This document shows, one piece after another, positions 16,869-23,213 of a DNA stretch of 64,000 nucleotides. A program made the translations under genes and the position numbers. Below the pieces are notes generated by a model, which did not search any database, had not been told where the DNA came from, and worked only from the letters and a program-made list of their open reading frames with translations. Source of the stretch: a virus; the IMG/VR virus record IMGVR_UViG_3300035670_000147, positions 1-64,000 of that record; one strand, written 5' to 3'. How positions within the stretch are numbered: position 1 is the stretch's first letter; every line of letters begins with the position of its first letter.

Positions 16869-17078
16869 ATGGATCGGTTTGAGTTAGAGCAGGCGATCGT
16901 GGCCTGCGGCAACGTGGCAGACGACCTCGATATGCTGCTGGAGACGATCTTAGAAGACAACATCGACCCCGACCGGATTGCGAACGCGCTGCTGGGCGCC
17001 CGCGAACTGCACGAGATGCGCTGCAAAAAAGCATTTGATATTTTTTCGCACATGATTCAGACGGGCCACATTTCGTAA
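16869..17078 (+). CDS. Small conserved-type phage protein
   Basis: The protein has 69 residues, acidic and helical, starting MDRFELEQAIVACGNVADDLD, with AGGAGA 7-12 bases upstream. Short proteins beginning in this way (D-R-F/Y-x-L-E-x-x-I-x-x-C) are widespread in T4-like and other myoviruses without known function; that resemblance is from memory. No catalytic residues are recognisable. Confidence 0.55.
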   Translation: MDRFELEQAIVACGNVADDLDMLLETILEDNIDPDRIANALLGARELHEMRCKKAFDIFSHMIQTGHIS

Positions 17079-17089
17079 AGTTGCGGCTT

Positions 17090-17350
17090 ATGGAAGAGTT
17101 TAGTTGGTACACCGCCGCGACCGTGTTCGTGGTGTACGTGTTCTTCGACATTCTGTACGCGCTGTATGTAATTTGCGTCAGCCGCCAACAGGCCCTTACA
17201 GCGAGCGGCATCAGCGCCGTGCTATACAGCCTCGGAGCGTACGGCGTGATGAACTACTTGCATAATCCGTGGTATTTAATTCCGCTCGCGATCGGTGCTT
17301 TTATCGGCACCTACATCGCCGTGAAGTACATGGGCAACTGGCACGCATGA
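17090..17350 (+). CDS. Small three-helix membrane protein
   Basis: The protein has 86 residues. ATG 17090 is chosen; an in-frame TTG at 17081 is possible. Three hydrophobic helices (about residues 8-29, 37-56, 60-79) are separated by short polar turns. The C-terminus ends in G-N-W-H-A. The stop overlaps the start of the HAD gene (ATGA). Its function is not known; phages often carry such proteins in accessory clusters. Confidence 0.55.
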   Translation: MEEFSWYTAATVFVVYVFFDILYALYVICVSRQQALTASGISAVLYSLGAYGVMNYLHNPWYLIPLAIGAFIGTYIAVKYMGNWHA

Positions 17351-17757
17351 CGCCGTACCGGTATACGACGATCGCCATTGACTTCGACCGGACCTTTACC
17401 AGCGACGTCGAATTCTGGCGCTTTTTTATTCGCCACGCGGTCAAACGCGGGCATAAAGTTATTTGTGTCACCGGCCGGACGGAAACTCCTTTTTCGCGGA
17501 TGGAGTTGTTGCACACGTTTGGCGAGCAGACTTACAAACTGCTGGCGGACTGTATTTTTTGCAACCACTCCCCGAAACGTGACCGGACGCTCGCGCTGGG
17601 CTATAAAATCGACATCTGGATCGACGATATGCCCGAAGGAATAGGCGCGACAGATGCGGCGGTGTTTCGTAAGTTGGAAGATATGTTCCCGGTCTGCGAA
17701 ACGTTGCCGGTGTTTGTAAAAAAAGCCGTAGACCCCGTGAAAGTGTGGGCGCCATGA
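17347..17757 (+). CDS. HAD-superfamily phosphatase-like protein
   Basis: The protein has 136 residues from ATG 17347 in the ATGA overlap. Motif I is [10 protein letters not shown], with the nucleophile Asp12 and acid/base Asp14. Motif II is the Thr in CVTGRTE. Motif IV is the acidic pair in [11 protein letters not shown]. There is almost no cap domain, as in small polynucleotide or sugar phosphatases of phages. The substrate cannot be told. The gene overlaps the next by 4 bp, so the run from 17090 to 18023 is a coupled operon. Confidence 0.75.
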   Translation: MTPYRYTTIAIDFDRTFTSDVEFWRFFIRHAVKRGHKVICVTGRTETPFSRMELLHTFGEQTYKLLADCIFCNHSPKRDRTLALGYKIDIWIDDMPEGIGATDAAVFRKLEDMFPVCETLPVFVKKAVDPVKVWAP

Positions 17758-18023
17758 CACTCCCCTACGAACGAACGCGGGCTGTCATTCACGCCGTCGA
17801 TTTTTTGACGCGGCTTGTGAGTCCGTACAACGAGCGCGGCATCAAAAAGATACCGAAAGAGGTGCGGCAAGAAGCCCTGCGGGTGTTGCGGCACTTTCCC
17901 CGGCCCTACGACTTATACGAAGCCGCGAAAGCCGCCCCTGATGTGTTCGACTCTCAAGAATTATTACGCTATGACGAAGAGCAACAACAAAAATGGCTCG
18001 TTAAACAACCGCATGAAACGTAA
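17754..18023 (+). CDS. BPSL0761-like small protein
   Basis: The protein has 89 residues from ATG 17754. Its start ([18 protein letters not shown]) and the pattern V-R[11 protein letters not shown] match the small BPSL0761-type family found in proteobacteria and phages, as I recall it. No function is established for that family. An in-frame GTG at 17745 is a weaker start. It ends the small coupled operon; the next gene has its own promoter-like sequence. Confidence 0.6.
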   Translation: MTLPYERTRAVIHAVDFLTRLVSPYNERGIKKIPKEVRQEALRVLRHFPRPYDLYEAAKAAPDVFDSQELLRYDEEQQQKWLVKQPHET

Positions 18024-18025
18024 GG

Positions 18026-18031
18026 TATACT
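18026..18031 (+). promoter_or_regulatory. TATACT -10-like element before the actin-like unit
   Basis: GGTATACTTAAG lies 27 bp before the gene at 18053. Upstream the best -35 candidate is TTAAAC (18001-18006), which is weak. The same GTATACT(T/A)A string occurs 30 bp before the gene at 50139 and, less exactly, 58 bp before the tail sheath gene. Confidence 0.4.
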
Positions 18032-18052
18032 TAAGTTTCACGCGGAGGAGTT

Positions 18053-18418
18053 ATGGATATTTATGACATCTTGGCTGTCGTTTTTGTCGTTGTATTTGGC
18101 GCTGGTTTTCTTGGCGGTTATCTTTGCGCACGCCTTGATTACCTCTATGTCCGTCTCCGGGAGTGGCACGAAGGCGCCAGTCAAATTCCGCAAGCGACGG
18201 GATTCTTCTCGGAGCGCGCCAGTTCGTCCTCGCGGCAAGCCAAAACCCAAGCCCGCGCGGTTGCAGAAAAAATCGACATCGACACGCGCACGGTCGTCAC
18301 GGAAATCAACACGGCGGGCATCCAAAAAGGCTCAGAAGTAGAAATGGGCAAAACGACCGCAGCGCAAGATACAATTAACGAGTCAGTTTCTCGGCTGGCG
18401 CAATTAAAAGGAAAATAG
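18053..18418 (+). CDS. Membrane-anchored coiled-coil-like protein upstream of actin-like ATPase
   Basis: The protein has 121 residues, with GGAGGAG 6-12 bases before ATG 18053. Residues 5-30 form one transmembrane helix (ILAVVFVVVFGAGFLGGYL). The rest is polar and Ser/Arg/Lys-rich, then helical and charged to the C-terminus, so the body probably faces the cytoplasm. It is the first gene of a unit ending with an actin-like ATPase and a terminator, so it is a candidate anchor or adaptor for the filament. That role is inference. Confidence 0.6.
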   Translation: MDIYDILAVVFVVVFGAGFLGGYLCARLDYLYVRLREWHEGASQIPQATGFFSERASSSSRQAKTQARAVAEKIDIDTRTVVTEINTAGIQKGSEVEMGKTTAAQDTINESVSRLAQLKGK

Positions 18419-18419
18419 A

Positions 18420-18563
18420 TTGAGTACGCCGCTGCTCGCCGCCGTTGGACTAGTGTATTTCTACGTCGCCTGCGAGCAGTGGTGGAAGGGCAATACGGCC
18501 GGCTTTGCGCTGTTCATGAATTACGGCTGTGCCAATATCGCATTAATCTGGTATATGAAATAG
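18420..18563 (+). CDS. 47-residue membrane protein
   Basis: The start is TTG 18420, immediately after the previous stop, with AAAGGA 7-12 bases upstream. The protein has two short hydrophobic helices around a polar centre (E-Q-W-W-K-G-N). Small proteins with the pattern P-L-L-A-A-V-G-L-x-Y...A-N-I-A-L are frequent in phages, with unknown function. The next gene, the actin-like ATPase, starts 9 bp later, so the two are in one transcript. Confidence 0.5.
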   Translation: MSTPLLAAVGLVYFYVACEQWWKGNTAGFALFMNYGCANIALIWYMK

Positions 18564-18572
18564 GAGAGCATC

Positions 18573-19607
18573 ATGGCTAAAGGACTCGACGTCGGAACTT
18601 CTTTTATCGTGCTGGCCTCGGACTCAGACGCCCCGATTAGTTACACCAGCGACGACAAGTTCGGGTACGTCAAATACACCGATTTCCGCGACGCCTTTTT
18701 CGTCATTAAGCCTACGACGCCAGTCGCCACGAAGATGATTGAAAAGGGCTTGCAGGGAAAAGTGTTCGTGAAAGACACGGACGGCTCATTTATCATTCTC
18801 GGTCAAGACGCGATCGAAAAAGCCATCGAGCGTAACGAGTCGGCCAAGCGCCCCATGTATCGCGGCGTTGTAAGCCCCAAAGAAAAAGAAGCGAAGCGCG
18901 TGCTGGCCTACATTCTCCAGCAGGTGTGCGGCCAAGCCAGCGAGCCGGACGAAAAGTTGGTGTTCTGTATTCCGGCCCAGCCCGTCGATCAAGAAGACGA
19001 CGAGTTTGATGTCGGATATCACGAAGATGTGGTCAAAACCGTGCTGCAGGGCCAAGGGTACAGCGCGCGGGCGATCAACGAGGCGGAAGCCCTGTGCTAC
19101 TCGGAGTTGGAGAACGACGATTACACTGGCGTGGCGCTGTCGTGGGGCGCCGGCATGGTGAACTGCTGCGTCATGCTCAACGGCGAGCCCACGGTGACGT
19201 TCTCGACCACGAAATCGGGCGACTGGATCGACCGCATGTCGGGCATTGCGACGGGCGAGCCGGATAGCGTCGTGCAGGCCGAGAAAGAAAATGGCGAGTT
19301 CGTAATTGGCGAACAGAATGACAATCCGGTTCTCGCCGCGGTCAGCGCCTACTATGAGCGGCTGATCGACTACACCACGAAGCAATTGGCAAATGCGCTC
19401 CGCGGGCACAAAGCCTTGCCCAAGTTCAAGAGTCCTTTGCTCGTCGCGTTAGCCGGCGGAACAACGCAGGCGCAGGGTTTTGTGGCGATGTTTGAAAAGA
19501 AACTGGCGGAGAATGAGTTTCCGTTGCCGGTCAAAGAAGTGCGCCACGCCGCAGACCCTTTACACGCAGTTGCCCGCGGTTGTTTGATTGCTGCCAAAGT
19601 GCTCTGA
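18573..19607 (+). CDS. Actin-like ATPase
   Basis: The protein has 344 residues, with GGAG 8-11 bases before ATG 18573. The actin/Hsp70/hexokinase nucleotide site is visible. The phosphate-1 motif is GLDVGTSFIVLA (residues 4-15). The phosphate-2 motif is VALSWGAGMVNCCVML (about 186-201). The adenosine motif is ALAGGTT (about 292-298). The length fits bacterial ParM/Alp-type actins rather than the longer Hsp70 or FtsA. Such proteins form ATP-driven filaments that move plasmids, prophage DNA or organelles. The protein may position phage DNA or capsids. The subfamily cannot be settled by eye. Confidence 0.75.
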   Translation: MAKGLDVGTSFIVLASDSDAPISYTSDDKFGYVKYTDFRDAFFVIKPTTPVATKMIEKGLQGKVFVKDTDGSFIILGQDAIEKAIERNESAKRPMYRGVVSPKEKEAKRVLAYILQQVCGQASEPDEKLVFCIPAQPVDQEDDEFDVGYHEDVVKTVLQGQGYSARAINEAEALCYSELENDDYTGVALSWGAGMVNCCVMLNGEPTVTFSTTKSGDWIDRMSGIATGEPDSVVQAEKENGEFVIGEQNDNPVLAAVSAYYERLIDYTTKQLANALRGHKALPKFKSPLLVALAGGTTQAQGFVAMFEKKLAENEFPLPVKEVRHAADPLHAVARGCLIAAKVL

Positions 19608-19627
19608 TTTTTGCCACGCAGATAGAC

Positions 19628-19667
19628 GCGCCCATCGACCCTTGGTACGATGGGCGCTTTCTTTTTT
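19628..19667 (+). terminator. Rho-independent terminator after the actin-like gene
   Basis: A perfect 10-bp stem (GCGCCCATCG/CGATGGGCGC) with a 10-nt loop is followed by TTTCTTTTTT. It closes the unit that starts at about 18026. It also shows that a possible start at 19650 for the next gene is wrong. Confidence 0.88.
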
Positions 19668-19691
19668 GAGGCGCGGAGCAAGGACGGCGTT

Positions 19692-20147
19692 ATGCGCAAG
19701 CAGGCTTTTGATGGAATTATTATTGCACACCTTGGCAACACAGATGGGCGGCAACCGGAGTTAGAAAACACGCTGCCGTATATTCAAAAAGCGTTAAAAG
19801 AAGGCTGGCACGTTTGCGTCGATGTCGTATTTAAATACGGGCAATTTCTGTTACCGCACGCCCGCGGCCACTATGCCGCCCCGCCGGCCCTGCTTTCTAA
19901 GCAGCGTGTTTGGAGCCGCGCCTTTGACGCCGACACCGTCGACGCGTTGTGCAACATTGGCGCCCATTGTTTTTTACATAGCGACAATTTTATGTCGTTA
20001 ACAAGCGCGCAGTTTATTTTTACATTGCCGCCACATGTGCTTTCACCCCGATCGATCGCTATGTTTCCGGAAACAACTAGCGACGACTGGTTAAAAAATT
20101 TTGAGCCAGCGGGGCTATGCAGCAACGAGCCGCGCCGGTATATCTAG
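19692..20147 (+). CDS. Glycerophosphodiesterase/PLC-like TIM-barrel protein (degenerate)
   Basis: The protein has 151 residues. ATG 19692 is chosen because AAGGACG precedes it and the upstream frame lies in a terminator. The start, GIIIAHLGNTDGRQPELENT, matches the I-x-H-R-G-N-x-x-G...P-E-x-E-N-T block of a small GDPD-like family found in large phages and viruses. H-S-D-N-F-M-S-L-T-S later fits its H-x-D-D-x-x-L-T-S block. The usual Arg after the catalytic His is Leu here and other acidic residues are sparse, so catalytic activity is doubtful. Confidence 0.55.
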   Translation: MRKQAFDGIIIAHLGNTDGRQPELENTLPYIQKALKEGWHVCVDVVFKYGQFLLPHARGHYAAPPALLSKQRVWSRAFDADTVDALCNIGAHCFLHSDNFMSLTSAQFIFTLPPHVLSPRSIAMFPETTSDDWLKNFEPAGLCSNEPRRYI

Positions 20148-20177
20148 TCTCGTTCTTTGACAATTTGCCCGCACACG

Positions 20178-20198
20178 CTACCGGTCAAACCCCGGTAG
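20178..20198 (+). promoter_or_regulatory. 7-bp inverted repeat (operator or weak terminator)
   Basis: CTACCGG and CCGGTAG flank a 7-nt centre, 30 bp after the previous stop and just before a TATAAT box at 20203-20208. It could be an operator for that promoter or a short terminator followed by TTTG. Confidence 0.4.
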
Positions 20199-20202
20199 TT
20201 TG

Positions 20203-20208
20203 TATAAT
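20203..20208 (+). promoter_or_regulatory. Consensus -10 box before the structured RNA
   Basis: TATAAT is a perfect -10 hexamer, preceded directly by TTG. There is no clear -35 at 17 bp; a TTGACA at 20157-20162 is 40 bp away, too far to pair with it. Transcription would start near 20214, at the 5' edge of the closing helix of the RNA candidate. Confidence 0.4.
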
Positions 20209-20210
20209 TG

Positions 20211-20440
20211 GTGTGTACCGTAAGTTGACCGTGGTGGTCGGTCGGTTAGGGTTGGAGCCAACGCAGGGATGCGGCAGCGACAACATGGTTTCGTGGTCAG
20301 GTTTAGTCGTGAACACGATCGGAGGCGCGGCGAATACCACACAGGGCGAAATTCCTTGCCCTCGAAAGTTGCCGTGAAGCCTTGATTTTTATCAAGGTCG
20401 GACCCGCGGAAAGGGGATCGCGGGGGCTTGCGGTACACAC
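20211..20440 (+). ncRNA. Structured RNA candidate with a 14-bp closing helix
   Basis: In the 334-bp gap between genes, GTGTGTACCGTAAG (20211-20224) pairs with CTTGCGGTACACAC (20427-20440) with a single G-U. Inside are further helices: GACCG/CGGTC (20227-20243), GTTG/CAAC (20251-20262), GTGGT/ACCAC (20293-20340) enclosing TCGT/ACGA, AGGGC/GCCCT (20343-20362), CCTTGAT/ATCAAGG (20380-20397) and CCCGCG/CGCGGG (20403-20424). This is a multibranched fold of about 230 nt. No long frame crosses it convincingly. It could be a free RNA or a 5' leader controlling the gene at 20482. I could not match it to tmRNA or RNase P RNA by their conserved motifs. Confidence 0.6.
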
Positions 20441-20481
20441 CATTTTTGACAAAAGAAACGACATTTACTGGTTTACGGTCT

Positions 20482-20847
20482 ATGCTCGATGATTTTATTG
20501 CATCTTTATCCGTGTTTGCGGCCTCGTTCGGCGTTTCGGCGTTCGCGGGGTTGGCGACCCTTTTGCGTTTCAGCCGCAAACTTTCTAAACTAGCGATTAC
20601 CAGCGCAATGCTGAATTCGGGGTTTATGGGCCTCGCCATTTCGTTGATTTGGTACCAAAACTACCGAGAAGCCGCGAACATTCATGGGTTAATTGGTATT
20701 TGTGTCCTTGCCGGCATGGGTGGTTCCACGCTGACCGACGTTTTAATTTCTGTGCTGTCGGGCGCCGGCATCAAAGTCGTCATTAATCACGAGAGGGACC
20801 GCGATGAACTCCACTGCCCCCACGACAGCGAGCGATCCAATGATTGA
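20482..20847 (+). CDS. Holin-like membrane protein
   Basis: The protein has 121 residues from ATG 20482. It has about three hydrophobic helices (residues 5-28, 36-57, 68-92) and a charged C-terminal tail (HERDRDELHCPHDSERSND), a common holin layout. The region L-L-R-F-S-R-K-L...L-N-S-G-F-M-G-L resembles some annotated phage holins. A longer TTG start at 20428 would run through the RNA candidate and is rejected. The next gene overlaps it by 44 bp in another frame, as lysis genes often do. No endolysin is recognised nearby, so the call is tentative. Confidence 0.45.
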   Translation: MLDDFIASLSVFAASFGVSAFAGLATLLRFSRKLSKLAITSAMLNSGFMGLAISLIWYQNYREAANIHGLIGICVLAGMGGSTLTDVLISVLSGAGIKVVINHERDRDELHCPHDSERSND

Positions 20848-21007
20848 CCAACACGTGCGCAATCAGATGAGTTTAATGGCGTGGGTAATGACATTTTTGT
20901 GCGGGTGGGTTATGTTTCTTTCAGCGTACGTGTGTGTAGCATGCCACCGAGCCGAGGCTAACGATACCGCAACGACAAAAACGACCGCCGTGACAGCCCG
21001 GCACTAA
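20804..21007 (+). CDS. Small single-span membrane protein overlapping the holin-like gene
   Basis: The protein has 67 residues with GAGAGG upstream of ATG 20804. One transmembrane helix (MAWVMTFLCGWVMFLSAYVC) is followed by a Cys-rich and Thr-rich tail. It is nested for 44 bp in the end of the previous gene, a layout seen for lysis accessory proteins. No lipobox of normal form is seen, so a spanin role is not supported. Confidence 0.5.
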   Translation: MNSTAPTTASDPMIDQHVRNQMSLMAWVMTFLCGWVMFLSAYVCVACHRAEANDTATTKTTAVTARH

Positions 21008-21025
21008 AACTTTTGCGGGTTTGCC

Positions 21026-22948
21026 ATGGATGGCTTCTCTATTCTTGACGGCGTGTGGCGGAAACCGCTGACGAGCCAGCGCGAATACCACGTCGGCAAC
21101 GCGATTGGGTGGCTGGCGCGCACAGAAAAACAAGCCGCCACGCAACACGCCCTCGCCGGCCGGCTGTATGTGGCGAAAAGCGGCTGGCTACTCCTCTCGG
21201 TTCCGAACGCGCTGGTCCGGGGCGTCTACGACGCGATGACCGCCCCCGGCGCCGAACTTCCGCTGGCGGGCACTATGAATGTGCCCAACGTAGCCAGCGA
21301 TGTCTTGAACGCGCATATTTCGGTCATGACCGCCGAAGAAGTCAAAAAGATCGGCGCTGAAAATATCAATGAGCGCGGGCACATGGTCGGCTACTCGCTG
21401 GGCCACCTAAAAGAAATCACGCCGAGGAACGTTGCCGGCGTGAGCAAGGTCTGGGCGCTGCAGGTCTCGTCGCCCATGCTCTCGGCGATTCGTAAAAGTT
21501 ACGGGCTACAGCCGTTCGTAAATGGCCACCCGTTCCACATTACCGTTGCCGTGCGCCGGAAAAACGTGCTGCAGGCCAATAGCACGCGCAAAGCCGCGGC
21601 GGCCGCTAAAAGCCCGCAGCCCCGTGTGCGCGTCGTCGTGCCGTACAAAGACCAGTATTTGATGGAAACGCTCAATAACTCGAAGTGGCCTGAAAATATC
21701 GGCAAACGGCGATTTATCGGTGGCGGTATCGAAACGGGCGAAACACCAGAACAGGCCGCTGCGCGTGAGTTATTCGAAGAACTCGGCGTGAAGATCAAAC
21801 CGACCGCTTTTCGCGCTTTAGGTAACGATCCGCGCGAAGGATGGCAGCACGAGCATTATCTGGAACTGCCCAAGCACAAACTCAAGCCCGGAAATTTTAA
21901 CGCTACCGTTGGTTCTGACGCCGTGGTCACGCTTTCGCACGGGCTGCCCGAAGGCGACGATTATATGGGGCCAGACATCAAAAAACTGCTTGCTCCTGTT
22001 TTGAAGAAGGCAAATGACCTGCTTCACGGCGGCGCGGCAGACAATATGTCCGACAGTAAATTTCCCAAAGAAGAACTTGCCGAAGGAGCAGAGCATGAGC
22101 GCGAGCACACCGACAATGACCAAATCGCCAAAGAAATTGCCAAAGATCATCTGCAAGAAGACCCGGCCTACTACAAAAAAGTAGAGGCGATTGAAAAAGA
22201 CGCGGCTACAGCAGTGGTGCCGGTACCGCAGCCGCCGAAGCCGCCAGAAATGCGGGAAGATGTAACCGCCCCGCCTGAGATGCCCCCGCCCCCGACAGCC
22301 GACGTCGCGTTTGGTGTTGTCCCGCCGCCGGCTCTCCCGCCATCCGGGCAGCAACTCCAAAGCCCGCAGCAGACCCCAGAGCAAGAAGAGCAAGATAAAC
22401 AAGCAGAGTCTAAGGCGCTCTTGTTAGCCGAACTTCAAGCGGCAAAAGAGCACTCAGATAACAAGCGGTACGAACTAAAAACGCAAATTTTGCGGCGATT
22501 AATGCAACAATCGCCGCAAGACTGGCGTGTAGACGATCCAAAACCCTACCACAAAGGCATTACGCACGGGCCGACCAAGTTTAAGTTTCACGTCGAGCCG
22601 ACAGCGATTCCGGCGTCCGTAAAAGCCGCGGCCCGCCAGCCGCGCAGCGCGTACATGTCGGCGCTCTATAACTCGTACGGTCTGCATCGACCAATTACGT
22701 ACAACTACAACAAAACAGTTGCCGAAAACATTCAGGATCAAATGATGATGGTAAAGCAGCGCGGCGACTTCATGCGCAACGCTAAAATTAATCATCAGCG
22801 ATACATGGCCACGCTCGACCCCAAATACCGGTATGAGTTAGCAATGAAAGCCATGAATAACGAACTCGAAGAAGAGCCGATGGTCGACAAAATGATCGGG
22901 CGGTATGGCGATAGTTTTATGAACACGATTTTTGGGAGGCCGAAATGA
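21026..22948 (+). CDS. 2H phosphoesterase-like domain fused to a Nudix hydrolase
   Basis: The protein has 640 residues. The N-terminal domain holds two H-x-S/T-x motifs, His97 (AHISV) and His171 (FHITV), 74 residues apart, as in the 2H phosphoesterase superfamily (LigT/CPDase type). Residues about 205-320 are a Nudix domain with a full Nudix box, GGIETGE plus REL-F-EELG (residues 233-255). Residues 350-480 are acidic and Pro/Gln-rich. The last 150 residues are charged and unrecognised. The two enzymes together suggest handling of nucleotide derivatives such as ADP-ribose phosphates, cyclic nucleotides or RNA ends. The substrate is inference. Confidence 0.75.
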   Translation: MDGFSILDGVWRKPLTSQREYHVGNAIGWLARTEKQAATQHALAGRLYVAKSGWLLLSVPNALVRGVYDAMTAPGAELPLAGTMNVPNVASDVLNAHISVMTAEEVKKIGAENINERGHMVGYSLGHLKEITPRNVAGVSKVWALQVSSPMLSAIRKSYGLQPFVNGHPFHITVAVRRKNVLQANSTRKAAAAAKSPQPRVRVVVPYKDQYLMETLNNSKWPENIGKRRFIGGGIETGETPEQAAARELFEELGVKIKPTAFRALGNDPREGWQHEHYLELPKHKLKPGNFNATVGSDAVVTLSHGLPEGDDYMGPDIKKLLAPVLKKANDLLHGGAADNMSDSKFPKEELAEGAEHEREHTDNDQIAKEIAKDHLQEDPAYYKKVEAIEKDAATAVVPVPQPPKPPEMREDVTAPPEMPPPPTADVAFGVVPPPALPPSGQQLQSPQQTPEQEEQDKQAESKALLLAELQAAKEHSDNKRYELKTQILRRLMQQSPQDWRVDDPKPYHKGITHGPTKFKFHVEPTAIPASVKAAARQPRSAYMSALYNSYGLHRPITYNYNKTVAENIQDQMMMVKQRGDFMRNAKINHQRYMATLDPKYRYELAMKAMNNELEEEPMVDKMIGRYGDSFMNTIFGRPK

Positions 22949-23190
22949 GTTGGCTACCCGACTGGCTCACCCGCCCAAAACCGTCGACACCCAACGTGCC
23001 GATAGATGAACCGGGCCGCACGCCGTGGTTGCGCGTGTGGCGGCTACTTCGCGACGTAAACTTAAAAGATTTGTGGCCGGTTGTTATTAGCGTACCAACG
23101 ATTGTTTTTTTTGCTATCAGCGGTTTTATCGCGTGGGTGTATCTTCTGCTGCGCGCCGTAGTGCTTTTTGTGCGCAAACTCTTTAGGTAA
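22945..23190 (+). CDS. Small membrane protein
   Basis: The protein has 81 residues from ATG 22945, overlapping the Nudix gene stop by 4 bp. The first 45 residues are polar and Pro-rich. Residues 46-76 are hydrophobic (VVISVPTIVFFAISGFIAWVYLLL) and may form one long or two short membrane helices. The C-terminus is basic (R-K-L-F-R). No family is recognised. The overlap implies that it is co-translated with the upstream enzyme and could anchor it. Confidence 0.5.
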   Translation: MSWLPDWLTRPKPSTPNVPIDEPGRTPWLRVWRLLRDVNLKDLWPVVISVPTIVFFAISGFIAWVYLLLRAVVLFVRKLFR

Positions 23191-23213
23191 CGAAACAGCG
23201 GGGACACGGGATA

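Noticed and set aside
19650-19691. Upstream start for the GDPD-like gene
   Set aside because: It begins within the stem and T run of the terminator at 19628-19667; ATG 19692 has a ribosome binding site.
20157-20208. TTGACA and TATAAT as one promoter
   Set aside because: The spacer is 40 bp, far more than the usual 16-18 bp.
20117-20377. 86-codon frame between the GDPD-like gene and the holin-like gene
   Set aside because: It starts inside the previous gene, has no ribosome binding site, has unordered composition, and overlaps the paired arms of the RNA candidate.
20211-20440. tmRNA or RNase P RNA
   Set aside because: The conserved tag-peptide and tRNA-like ends of tmRNA and the core motifs of RNase P RNA are not found.
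20804-21007. Rz1-type spanin lipoprotein
   Set aside because: No lipobox is present in the expected place and the helix is too long for a lipoprotein signal.
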